From the NCBI RefSeq assembly GCF_022539665.2, contig NC_081339.1, forward strand, positions 5,694,017 to 5,758,016: DNA of 64,000 bases, given 5' to 3'. Shown here in pieces: positions 15,001-25,928 of this stretch. The notes below the pieces were generated by a model. It ran no database searches and was not told the origin of the DNA. It saw only the letters and a program-made list of their open reading frames with translations. Position 1 is the first letter of the stretch. Every line of letters starts with the position of its first letter. The stretch comes from Daphnia carinata (Eukaryota > Arthropoda > Branchiopoda > Diplostraca > Daphniidae). The position numbers were made by a program, and so were the translations under genes.

Positions 15001-15180
15001 AGAACGAATTTAGGTGCCGTGCTACACGTTCAAGGTAAATTCCATGAAGCTGAACAAGTTTACCTGAAGGCTCTTCACCTGTCACCCAATCATCCATTGG
15101 CCACGGCTAATTTGCGACGCCTGCGCATTTCACGGAACAAATCCCACCAAAGCCGTAACAGTAATCAAAGTCTCACTTAA
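12068..15180 (+). CDS. Tmtc: TMTC family ER O-mannosyltransferase (multi-TM plus TPR)
   Basis: Nine exons: 12068-12156, 12220-12961, 13033-13516, 14003-14117, 14181-14266, 14339-14511, 14586-14670, 14732-14910, 14989-15180; total 2145 nt, 714 residues. N-terminal membrane segment, then YDD, HDFWGTP (about residue 55), SYRPLVTLSFR, HPIHCEAVAGLVGRADLL and the DUF1736 signature YPRWLSFDWSM (about residue 290). About residues 440-714 are TPR repeats (for example ALSYRPNMADVHHNLGNL). This is the TMTC1-4 layout; these ER membrane proteins transfer O-linked mannose to cadherins. Length is near human TMTC4, but I do not assign the subtype. The 63-nt first intron is stop-free and in frame. Start ATG chosen because an ATG at 12053 is followed at once by a stop; the adjacent ATG at 12071 is equally possible. 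Confidence 0.9.
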
Positions 15181-15796
15181 AAACTGCGCAAAATGTTGAG
15201 CGTAGATTTTCAAACGAATTTCCGAAAATATTCGAACCAAGGCTGTTGATCCCTGTTTTAAAAATAATTAATGCTATGATAATTAACAGGTAAAGATACT
15301 ACAGGATTCGTCAGTGGACTATTTCAGATTACCTAATAAGTTTTTTTAACCACAACGGTGTGCTTTACACTCAGCAGGCTACGAGATGAATAAGCATGGA
15401 TGAAAAATTGCAATGTACAGGAAACATTGCGGAACCTTGACTTCTCCACGGGCGAAGAGTCTGCGATTCACGGATGATCGACGAAACGTTAATCTTTTTA
15501 TTCCCCACGCTAGGTCGGTAATCAACGTGCTGGTCAGATCTGGAGAATCCTGTTACTCCAAACAGGAAAACAATAACGAAGGGGTTATTCATTGGCCGTT
15601 AAAACGAGGCCTTTGTCGGTTTTGGTCGGCTTGGCAAAACAAAATCCCCCCCCCCCAGAAAAACAATAAACGTTTTTTAGATTGTTTTTCCCCCTTAGCA
15701 TGGGAGATGTAATATTAGCACGACAGTTTGAAAACATAAATTCCCCTTAGTTTTGGTATTCAGGGTTTCTTTAACCAAAATTAAATTGATTATACC
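15181..15796. other. Intergenic / converging 3' UTRs
   Basis: Between the end of the plus-strand TMTC gene and the end of the small minus-strand gene. No coding signal recognised apart from chance ORFs at 15371-15712. Confidence 0.5.
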
Positions 15797-16387
15797 TTAA
15801 ACATGACTTGGGTCATCTGGAAATTCCGTATTTTTTGCAAAAATCTTGATCTTTCCAAAGAAGGAATATGCCACTTCTGCACAGACAGTAATCATATCAC
15901 ATTACATGTGAAGTAATGACTGTTGGACAATTTTCAACATGTTAAAGTGTCAATCTAAAAGTATTGTAAGTCATTTTACCTGGTTTATGATTTGCAACTT
16001 TAACTTCTTTTATCACCCGACCACAAATTTCAGTCAACCCCTCCATATTCTTGCCACCACTGTTTTAACACAAGAATATGCACAGTCAATCAATGCTTCC
16101 TAGTTTTGCATCCATGAAAAATGATTTAGGGTATTTTGATGGTCTACTAAATCTGAAATGTGTGACAGATGTGTAACAGATATCACATTGCATTCCCACG
16201 TTCCCAAAAATAACGAAACGTGAAGATTATTTACAGGCACCTCTGCAATTAGCCGTTACAGATATTTACAATCTCTGCAGAAAACATTGCATGCAGTGTG
16301 CTACAAAATGAATGAGATAAACTTAAAAATAAATGCATTGTCATTACCTTTCCTCCTCTTTTGCTTTTCTTCCAACTACTTCTTTAT
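15797..16387 (-). CDS. Small multi-exon gene, unknown product (about 48-70 aa)
   Basis: Minus-strand exons 15980-16059 and 15797-15876 join in frame through a GT-AG intron (CCAG/GTAAAA ... TGTGCAG). Starting at the ATG at 16046 they give exactly 49 codons: MEGLTEICGRVIKEVK..., ending in EFPDDPSHV. A further upstream exon 16348-16387 (KEVVGRKAKEEE) fits the phase exactly, so the protein may start farther upstream. No signal peptide or membrane segment is evident; it is basic in the middle. I do not recognise the family. The support is the agreement of splice sites and phase in three short exons, which is unlikely by chance but not conclusive. Confidence 0.45.
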
Positions 16388-17639
16388 CTATAATTTAAAA
16401 ACTGTTCGAATACGAAATGTCTATTAATTTTGAGCTGTAGAGACACTGTAGTTCAGCATTCAACGTGTCTGAATGACGGCACGTAATGGCATTCGTATGA
16501 CGTAAGTTTAATCACGAGGTTGCCAACTGATGTAGATTGTTTAGTTTCGCTGAAGAAATGGTGTATTTAAATTTTACGTTTTGCAAAAAAGGAATAGTTT
16601 ATCACTAATAAACTTTATAAAAAAAGGAATTATGATGTTTAAAAGTATGAAGCAGCGGGATGCTTTTTAGGATCATCAAACTACTTTTCAAGATGGCTGA
16701 AGAATAAACGTAAATAATCACTATTGCCAAACGCGTAGATTTTGGCAAAACAATAACATGAAATAGAACTTGGATACTTATGTCGAATTTCTAGCAGGAA
16801 ATCTTGCATTCGTCAGCCAATTCCCATTTTCATAAAGTTTTTGAAATAAAGAAAAATCTCCTGTTGCATGTCTGTTACATTTAGGCGTTTTCTTGAGGGT
16901 TAGTTGCACATCATAATACCTGATGTACAACATTCATTTAGCGGGTAAATCCGTTAAGGGAAGCGAAATATTAAAGATTACAAGGATGGCTGACGTCGTA
17001 AATCATCTGAGAACACCATCTCGAACATTACAGTTGGGTAATTCCCAATTTTCTGTTAAAAAATAAATTGATATTTTTCCTTTACTTTCTGCTTTTCGGG
17101 AGCGGGACCGTTGATAAAAGAGAAAGGGGACAGAAAAGTTGTGAAATAAACATACAGCATAAAATAATTCGACAAAAACATGGCGGCACAGGGTATTGCC
17201 CTAACGAACTTGCATGCAAACATGGGTGAAAAGAAATAAAAGATTCCGGATATGGGCATTTCGGTAAGAGATGCAAGCTCTTTTTATACTCAAGGAGGAA
17301 TCTTTCTAACAAAATTTGTGATTTAGACACGCTTTGAAACATGACCGAAACGATAAAGATGAATTGTGTTATTGTAGTTCTTGTATAATGGCCAATAAAC
17401 CACTAGACGACTGTTGTCGCAGTGCGTCGGCCCAAAATAAGACTTGATTGCAAAAGAGATGTTTTAACCTTGCGATTACATCATAAATTGTTTTAAAGAA
17501 AACGGTGCAAGCAAGGACTACAACAAGGTGCAGACACAAAGCATAATTAGTAGCGTCTCTTTCAAATCTCCTGTACCATCTTATGCAAACAATAGTTTCA
17601 ACGGAAGCTGGTGCCAAAAGTACATTAGGCAACGGACAG
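16388..17639. other. Intergenic
   Basis: AT-rich sequence with no supported exon. The right end holds the promoter of the collagen-like gene at 17.7 kb. Confidence 0.5.
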
Positions 17640-17647
17640 TATATAAG
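17640..17647 (+). promoter_or_regulatory. TATA box of collagen-like gene A
   Basis: TATATAAG 75 bp before the ATG at 17715. The same spacing is seen at the related minus-strand gene (44757-44764 to 44689). Confidence 0.7.
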
Positions 17648-17714
17648 AGCAAACACATCGACCAAACAAATACAGAACGTTCTGTCCTGTTTTGTCTAAG
17701 ATAGTTCTGCAAAG

Positions 17715-19062
17715 ATGCTGTCTTCTTTGCTGTTGTCTTGTACTTGTTTCTTTGCTTTCCTCTCCCTCTCATTCGGCAGAGGTGAAGCACAGCCTCACCA
17801 ATTAGAATATGCGTCTTACCATCCACATTTGTTTACCCACCGTGAACTACCCGCTAGCAGATGGTATTCTCAATTTCGCAATGTCCCTTCAACGATCCGA
17901 CGGCCAACCAGATATCGTCAAAGAGGTAATCATTTTTGTGCCTATGACAAATATAACAAACCATCGAAATGCTCAAATTTTGGTTTTTTTGTTTACCGAA
18001 TTGGTTGCGATCGTAGTGAAGCCATTCTACGCCGACGGTCCCGGTGTTGATTATCTCATCTATTATGAACCGTCACCATATGCTGATGTATTTCGTTCTA
18101 CCGAACTGCAGCCGATTGATGAGCAGCTATTTGGACAAGAACAGCAATCGTACAACCCATTGGCAGTGAGGGACAGCATCTACAACGAACAGCCCATTTT
18201 CAAAGGTGACTTGCCGCTCGTGAGAGGACACTTTGGTAATCATTAAGCATTTTCTGAAATCCATTAAGTTTTAACATAGAAAAGAAAAAGATTGCCTAGT
18301 CTTTGATTCGAAACAAAAATGTGATTACCTTTTTCACGTACATTAGGGCCGTATGCAGATCAAAGGGAAGATGTAATCGAATCCCGGCAAAATCTCAGGC
18401 ATGATCCTCGGTTAATTTTATCCAGGCTGCTCGGATTCCGTTGGAATGTTTTGCAACAATTGCTGAGAGGGCCAACTGGTATGATTATTCATTGACGCCT
18501 ATTTTTCTAGTATGAAGTTGTTCCGACCTGCACGACGTACAGGACAAGATTTCTGTTCGATTTGATAGGCCCAGCAGGAGCTCAGGGTCCAATCGGCCCT
18601 GCAGGAAAAGATGGTGCAGCAGGTGCTAAAGGATCGGATGGCGCACAGGGTCCACCCGGTGAGCCTGGGGCTGCTGGTGAACCTGGGGCTGCTGGTGAAC
18701 CTGGTGCTGATGGTGCCGATGGTCCCCCTGGTGCTGATGGTGCTGCTGGTGAACCTGGAGCTGCTGGTCCTCCTGGTGAACCTGGTGTTGCTGGTCCTCC
18801 TGGTGTTGCTGGAGCTACTGGTCCTTCTGGTGCTGATGGTGCTCCTGGTGCCGATGGTGCTCCTGGTGCTGCTGGTGAACCTGGAGCTGCTGGTGCTGCT
18901 GGTGCTGCTGGTGAATCTGGTCCTCCTGGTGAACCTGGTGTTGCTGGAGCTACTGGTCCATCCGGTGCAGATGGTCCTCCCGGTCCTCCTGGTCCTCCCG
19001 GTGCAGATGGTCCTCCCGGTCCTCCCGGCACTGCCGGTCGTGCCGGTCCAACTGTTCCCTAA
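17715..19062 (+). CDS. Secreted collagen-like protein A (351 aa)
   Basis: Exons 17715-17925, 18017-18235, 18347-18478, 18569-19062; total 1056 nt. Residues 1 to about 25 are a signal peptide (MLSSLLLSCTCFFAFLSLSF). A Tyr/Pro-rich region follows, including ASRWYSQF, then a hydrophobic segment LLGFRWNVLQQLLRGPTG, and finally about 53 uninterrupted Gly-X-Y triplets rich in GEPGAAG and GPPG, ending at RAGPTVP. There is no C-terminal NC1 or propeptide and no Cys in the triple-helical part. All introns are phase 1. Its closest relative in the window is the minus-strand gene at 43.2-44.7 kb, whose first exon is also 211 nt. Probably an extracellular matrix or cuticle component that trimerises from the N-terminal side (inference). 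The antisense strand of the Gly-X-Y exon is also open; that is a by-product of GGN/CCN codons. Confidence 0.85.
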
Positions 19063-20671
19063 TTAAATTGTTATCTATTAACGTATTTTAAAAAATTCAC
19101 AATAAGTAAAAGCGGTTACGGTTTATACTGGGTGTAGTTTTGATGCCAATCAAACGCTATGGGACTAAAAATACAAGACAAAATGGAACAAAATGTTTGA
19201 GTATACAGACTGGATACCGGAACTGGTACATAACTGTGCAAGCTCGTAGAGCGTAGAGATGAGTTTTCAACAACAGGTGGCTGCAACCTTAGTGAATACT
19301 TGACATCGGCAAATGAACGTTTACGTTCCAGTACGTTCGGCGATACGTCAGAAAGACGGTTAACCAACACAAGGCGGTTTTTAAGTTAAGTAAGGCGAGA
19401 AAAAAAAAATATGTAACTGCACATTCCCTATATGATGCCATAGATTGCATGTTATCATTTATGTAGCTAATACTTTACCAGCCGAAACGATTTCCACTGG
19501 TGCGTTCACCACTGTACAGGTATGGCGACATGCTTGGCGAAAATGAGATGCCGGTCTCAGTTGTAACCGCCGCTCTTGTTTTCTTGTAGAAAAAAGAAAA
19601 GGAAACAAAATGTGATAAAAAGAAAAAAAACACCAGACCAACCGCAACAGTGCACATATTACCTAAACATATAGGATTGCTCCGTAGCGCGTTACGTTGT
19701 CTGTTTGAAGCAGATGGTCGGATAGCACAAGTTCATCGAGGACGGACGATGATTCGCTTTGTCTGCCGTCGCTCCGCGTCAATGACGACGGTCTTGCACT
19801 AGCTCGTTAGACGCGCCATCTACCCACTTGGACGTGGCCCACCGTCGATTGAATTATGATAGCTTCGCTTGCGTTCCAAGCAAATTGCTCGCGATTGTAG
19901 TGGTGCTTTATCCCATGATGATATTTTTTCTCACCCCCGCAGGGAGAGATACACCAATTGCGCTCGCCGCAGAGTTGACCAAGTCCAAAAACATACATCT
20001 GCAATCGCACTGCTATTATTATTATTAGTTTTAAACACTGCCGTTTTACTGAAGGTGTGGGAAGTTCTCATAATGCCACTGCTAAAGTTACAAAAAAAAA
20101 AATCGTAATTGTGATAAATGAGGGCAAGATCTTTGTCAAAATATAGGACCGTTGATATTGACAACCAAAGATATACAATCGATTCAATTCCAAAAAAGGT
20201 TCGACCAAAACCGTTTCTCATTCATATTTGAGCGCAAGAAAACTTGGTACGAAATCCCATCGTCGCTGTTAATCAGGTTGCTTCTATATTCACTTTGAAA
20301 AGCCATCTAAAATTTGCCATCCCAAACAGTTTAGTGCGGCGCTTTCTGTCCCAAACCAAAAATAACATGGAATTCTAGACGGATGCTGCCTGTAGAGCTA
20401 TCCACCATAGAATACAACAGGTGTGCTATACATCATCTGTTACAGCGAAACATCAAGTAGTCTAGACTTAACCAATAACGCGGCCCGTCGGCGGAACAAA
20501 GTTTGACACAATACAAGTCTCAGCTTGTGTTACCTTTGCGAGAAAAGGCGGTGCTTTAGCGTCAGGGCAGCATGACTTTTCCCCTGCACCTGATTTTCGT
20601 TCGAAATCTCCTATCAGAAATGCCAATCGGCCACCCTCCCCGCAAAACACATTGACCAAGACCACCATATA
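19063..20671. other. Intergenic
   Basis: Between collagen-like genes A and B1. Only chance ORFs on both strands; no exon with convincing splice sites or family similarity was found. Confidence 0.5.
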
Positions 20672-20679
20672 TATATAAG
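20672..20679 (+). promoter_or_regulatory. TATA box of collagen-like gene B1
   Basis: TATATAAG at the end of a short (AT)n run, 112 bp before the ATG at 20791. Confidence 0.6.
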
Positions 20680-20790
20680 CAAGTCCGCTGCAGTTTTTCT
20701 TTTAAACAATCCCATTTACCTCTCAAAATCGAGCAGTTCATTTACAGCACTGGCTTGCCATTGAGGTAGGGAGGAATACACGCAGCTACA

Positions 20791-21990
20791 ATGTTGCTAT
20801 CTTTTCTCATTTATTGCAGTTGCTTTCTGGCCTTCTTGCCTCGTATCGGTGGAGGCAGTAACAGCAATCATCAACAAGTACACGAGTCTCTTGATATACT
20901 GAAATCGCATTGTCCTCACTTGTTGTCGCACGTTGCTGAACTGTCCCATTCTAATTTGGATTCCCTTTTACGATACGTGTCTGCCGATGATGAGCCAACC
21001 ACCAATCAGCCACGTAAGTTCACGATCAATTTTGCTTGATTAACGACTCCCCCCATGTTTGAAGAAGGGTACTTAACGCGAGAATTCGAACGCTTATGTA
21101 ACTTTTCGTTGTTCTACAGACCCCATCTCTCCTGTCCCCAATGCTGTTGATTTTCCAGCAACTGAGAAATCAGATGCAACGCCCTCCCCGGCTGGATCGT
21201 CCCGTCCGAAAAAATACATTGACGTACTACAACAGGTGCTGAACAAGAGACCCCGCGTAGAAGGTCGGCCATTAATTAACAAAGCAAAAGATGGATCTCG
21301 CCATGTACGATCGCTACCGATAGGACCACCAGGTACGCACCCTCTCACAATCTCTCTTTTGCTTAAATTACCAAATGGGCAATGTGTAGACGTCGAGAAA
21401 ATTTGCAACGTCAATTCGACAATTCTTGCCTCAAAGTGTAACGGCTTTTCTTTTTTTACTTTCATTTGAAAACGTAAACAACAACGCTTTTAGGCCCATT
21501 TGACGAAATGCTCCGAGAAAACGATGAACACAACGAAATCTCTCAGTCGGAACCAAAGATTTTCGGACTAAAATGGTATCTACTTGGGCTAAAACTCAAC
21601 TTGCTATCTGCTCTTTGTAAATGTCCCCCTGGTAATATTGGATCTTACCTTTATTGGAGGTGTAGCACGTGATTCCCATTCGTTACTATAGGTCCTCCCG
21701 GAGAAACTGGTGCTACTGGACCTACAGGACCAACTGGTGCCACAGGTGCCACTGGAGCAACTGGTCCTACTGGTCCTACTGGACCCACAGGACCCACAGG
21801 GCCCACAGGGCCAGTCGGTCCTAATGGCCCGCCAGGCCCAACAGGTGCTACTGGCCCGACTGGTGACACTGGTGCTGTAGGACCACCTGGTCCCCCCGGC
21901 CCAACAGGCGCACCTGGACCCACTGGGGATCCAGGCCCTGAAGGTCCAAGAGGTCCTCCTGGTCCTTCTGGCGGCAATAATATGCCTTGA
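20791..21990 (+). CDS. Secreted collagen-like protein B1 (290 aa)
   Basis: Exons 20791-21013, 21120-21332, 21494-21631, 21692-21990; total 873 nt, all introns phase 1. Signal peptide [20 protein letters not shown], then a segment [17 protein letters not shown] shared with its neighbour B2. Exon 2 ends in RSLPIGPPG. Exon 3 encodes [16 protein letters not shown] followed by LCKCPPG at the junction with the triple helix. Exon 4 holds about 30 Gly-X-Y triplets rich in GPTGATG, ending PSGGNNMP. The two Cys in CKCPPG sit where collagens often place an interchain disulphide knot. An AATAAA at about 22198 is a plausible polyadenylation signal. Confidence 0.85.
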
Positions 21991-23475
21991 AGGAAATAGT
22001 CATTTCGTTGCAGGGGCGGAACGACTCTAGTATTTCTTTTTCTGAAGCTGATCAGGTACCAGTTAGGAATACAAGTTTCACCCTTTGGGCAGCAAGTCCT
22101 ACAAACAGTTGAATGGCAATAAGTATTGTGTTAATTATTTGTTCGAATTCATTAATCTCTATGCTAAAAACGTTTAAATCATTTGAAAGTCTAATTTAAT
22201 AAAAAAAAGGTTTGGCTGTTTTACACTCTCTCCCACCAACTTTTGTTCTCTTTTGTTGCTTTTGTGTTAATCTGGGATTTTTAGATTTGTTCACGTTCCA
22301 TTATGTTACTTGTTCAAATGATAAATATAATTTCAGTTCAGTATGTTACTCATTCAGTCCCGAAAAAGTCCTGTCTTTTTGTGATTAATGCAACTTTTAA
22401 AGAATATAATGCTTATACTACTACAGCTTACTTTTTTTTTGGCTCAGGAAATGATTCCTTCATTCCTTTGAGACTTTAAAGTCTCCAAAGGAAAAATTTC
22501 AATCAAACAGAATTCTGTTTGATTTGGAAGCATAATTTTCTTCTGCAATTGACAGCCAGTGGGGTTTCAGAATCATTGGTTGGAACAGATACACTGCAAC
22601 AAATGAAAAATCTAATGCACTTACCATGAAAATAGATTCAAATTCTAAAATTCACCAAGAACCCTTGTAACACTGTATCCACACACAAAGAATTTACCTC
22701 CATAGATCAACAACCTCTCCCCTCCACATAGTGCTGTGACAGAGTTTGAACCTGTGTTAAGGGTCAAGAAAGGTTAAAGTGCATTTTCTTACAATGGTTG
22801 AATCCAATCACCTGAACAACAGCGAGGTTTCCTTATTTCATTCTACGAGGCTTTGAGGTGAAACATGATGAAAAATGGCTAATGGTTCGACAGACTAAGC
22901 CAATAAAAACAAATGGCGGCGAAGAATTTCCCTAGCGGCTAAGCCTGAATACTAATCGAATTCCATTCTACAAGAATATTCAGTCTGTCGGCTGAATGGC
23001 TCCATCACTCCGTCCTTAAATTGAAAATATTTTTGAGTGCATCTTCTAAACAACAGCTGCTGTAAATATGGTATTACAATACACCAACATATGTTTGAAT
23101 TGATATCCTGCAAATGGAATCGGTATTTGCCTCAGAGTTGTAGTATTTCTGATGTTATGTTAAGCATGTAGGCTGTGCTAAAAATAACACAAGTAGCCTA
23201 TAAAAAAAAAAATTCAGAATACCTTTTCCCCCCTTTTGCTACCATAACGTATGTAGTGCATTGGGTACAGTCCCATAGTCTATTATCTCTGTATGGTGCA
23301 CGTTATATACCACAACAGCAGCATGACGTTTCCTGGGATTCTCCGTTATGCCTTTCTCTTCAAGCCTCCTATCAGAAAATTACGAGCAATATTACATTAT
23401 GACAAGACACATTGCAGAGAACTATAGAAGTACATAGCTACGCCTCTCTAGAAAACAGGCTGACGAAGAAGTGCA
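21991..23475. other. Intergenic with palindromes
   Basis: No gene supported. A perfect 24-bp palindrome (22501-22524) and a 16-bp one (22470-22485) lie side by side. The remainder is AT-rich. Confidence 0.5.
22466..22524. repeat. Two adjacent palindromes
   Basis: GAGACTTTAAAGTCTC at 22470-22485 is a perfect palindrome whose flanks (CCTTT/CAAAGG) nearly extend it. 22501-22524 (centre CAGAATTCTG) is a perfect 24-bp palindrome without loop. Confidence 0.8.
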
Positions 23476-23483
23476 CATATAAG
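23476..23483 (+). promoter_or_regulatory. TATA-like box of collagen-like gene B2
   Basis: CATATAAG about 100 bp before the ATG at 23582, similar to the spacing in B1. Confidence 0.5.
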
Positions 23484-23581
23484 ATGGAGCGGTGTTTTTG
23501 ACTGGGCTTATTTTAGCAAACGGCAAGTAACAAACAACATATATTGTGTTGTTCGCCAATAAGCCTATAAGAGTTGAAACT

Positions 23582-25010
23582 ATGTTGTTTCTCGCACTCG
23601 TTTTATTTAGTTGTCGTATCGTTTTGTTGCCAGTCATCAGCATTGCAAGTGACACCAGAAACCAGCAAGATATGACTGATACATTTGTGTGGAATTGTCC
23701 CCATCTTTTATCCTACGCTGCTGAGCTATCAAACTTTCATTTGGATTTTTTACTACGACATGCAGCTTCAATTAATCAGCAAACCGTCAGCCGACAAAGT
23801 AAAACCTCCATAGTGTTCAAGCTTTTTCATAAATGCCTTTTGAAGTTGCTCTTTGATGCTCATGTCCAGCTTTTGTAAACACGCCTAGGAACGCAGACAT
23901 AAGTATAAAGTTAGAGATTATCACGTTATATAAGCATATGGCACCATGTGTAACTCAAGGGACGACGTATATATCCTACGATGAATTAACTTGTTGAAAC
24001 TTTTAAACACAATGTTACTGACATTTAAATCCATTTACAAAGGTGACTATTTTTCAGAAGATTTTGTGACTGCTGATTATTCAAATGACATGCCAAATGA
24101 ATATCCATGGCAATTCGCAACCGATTCATCTCCAACGAACTTAGACGAACTGTTCAATCGACTATTAGACAAAAAATGCGGCCTGCAGAAGAAAGAAGAA
24201 ACCAGAAAATCATTTCACTCACGACGTCTGCGATCACTGCCCAAAGGACCTCCCAGTAATTAAATTCAACTACAATATTTCATTTTGTTTGGATTCTGTT
24301 TCTCTGGGGTGGAAATAATGCATTTCTAGTTCCTGTGTATCGGACTGCTAGTTAACGTTTTGAGCTTGTACTAGTAATATGGAAATATTTGCGAGTAAGG
24401 GTACGGGTATTATGGGCTTACTACTGCATAGTATAAATTCTGTTAAGTCCAATTGCTTTAAACCGTACCAAACATGCATTCAGGTCCAATTGACCGAAGG
24501 TTTGAAGAAAAAGACGGGGACAACGAGATTTATCCTGTATCAGACTCCAAGTTCCTGAAAATAAAATGGCATTTGCTCGGTTTGAAACTGAATCTTCTAT
24601 CTCACCTTTGTAAATGTCCACCTGGTAACTTCGTTTTGATTCTCTGTAATAATTTCACCGAAATATCGTATTCGGAACATTTTGTTTTCGCTTTGCAAGG
24701 TCCTCCCGGCGAACCTGGACCAATTGGCCCACCTGGTAGTGATGGTGTCGATGGTAGAAATGGTGTAGATGGAGTAGACGGTGTAGATGGGGTCGATGGT
24801 GAAGATGGAATGGATGGTACAGATGGCATAGATGGTATAGATGGAATACCTGGAACGCCCGGAATACCTGGAAATGATGGTGATCCAGGCCTACAAGGTC
24901 CAATAGGTCTGCCAGGTGCTGACGGGCAGGATGGTAACGACGGTAAGCCCGGTAATCCTGGCAATCCTGGCAATCCTGGTCAGCCTGGTGAACCGTGTAA
25001 ACCTTGTTAG
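23582..25010 (+). CDS. Secreted collagen-like protein B2 (293 aa)
   Basis: Exons 23582-23798, 24043-24255, 24484-24624, 24700-25010; total 882 nt, all introns phase 1. The start at 23582 is preferred over an in-frame ATG at 23546 because it begins the signal peptide ([20 protein letters not shown]). [17 protein letters not shown] matches B1, and exon 2 is 213 nt in both. Exon 3 encodes [16 protein letters not shown] then LCKCPPG. The triple-helix exon has runs of GVDGVDG and GNPGNPG and ends GEPCKPC, so this chain has a Cys pair at both ends of the triple helix. A tandem paralogue of B1. Confidence 0.85.
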
Positions 25011-25928
25011 AGGACACCTTAGGTGCAACCCTGATAACAAACATCAGGAAGGTTCCAACATTTGCTTATGTTTTACAGTTAGTTACAAACATTCTTTACT
25101 TGCTGGGAAGGTGATCCAGATATGTTCTCTGAAGGTGATGCCAGTGTCTCAAATGTTATGCTCCTCCAGCTCTAGCCAATATCCAATGCAAAAAGTTTTT
25201 CCCTTCGCTTAGCATTTATACTGGCATTTTATATGACTGATTTGCAACAGATTGGCATCATTAGTTAACTACGAGCTTCTAATTGCGTTATTTTATGTCT
25301 TTTGTCTCGTATTTTAGTCTTACTGTTTACTCTTCAGAGATTGTGAATTGCCATTTGGTCGCTCTTGTTGTCATTACTAAAAACACGAATACAGTTATCA
25401 AGCCAATTCAGAACCGTATAGTAGTCTTCATTACTTGAATGAATGTTGCCTAACTGGAAATGATGTTTTGTTTGCTTTCGAGATCACCAATAAAATTGGC
25501 CTGGAAACATTTTAAAATTCTGTATAAAAAACTGCCACGCAAACACTTTCTTCTATGTTTGGGAACTTTTGTATGTAAATCCTCGCGTTTTAAGCGTGCA
25601 AAACGGAAAATGAACCGCAGGTATGTAAGCTACAGAAACGTAAAAAAGTGCTCGTGTGAAAGCACCTTATAAAAGGGGCCATGCAAATCTCCTAAAGTAA
25701 TCGTCCAACAAACCCACACCCAGAAAACCCCACCGCAATTTTGGTAACCGGGAATCCATCACTGGCTCCAAAATAGATCTGGAAAATAATGAATTTTGAT
25801 AATTTATTTCTATAAGAAGGAGATGAAACATACACAAAGAGTATTAATGAAAACTGGAAAGACCCTATTGGTGTTTTGTTTTAAGTGATTGACCAAGTTG
25901 GTGAAAGAATGAGGCTCTGGTGGTTTTT
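25011..25928. other. Intergenic between converging genes
   Basis: 3' flanks of collagen-like B2 (+) and ELOVL (-). A 70-codon plus-strand ORF at 25460-25672 is basic and unrecognised; probably chance. Confidence 0.5.

Noticed and set aside
18582-19031. Long antisense ORFs rich in Gly-Pro over the collagen exons (also 21651-21977, 24602-24973, 58324-59100, 61720-62139)
   Set aside because: GGN/CCN codon repeats read backwards also give Gly/Pro-rich open frames. No start context, signal peptide or splice partners; shadows of the sense exons.
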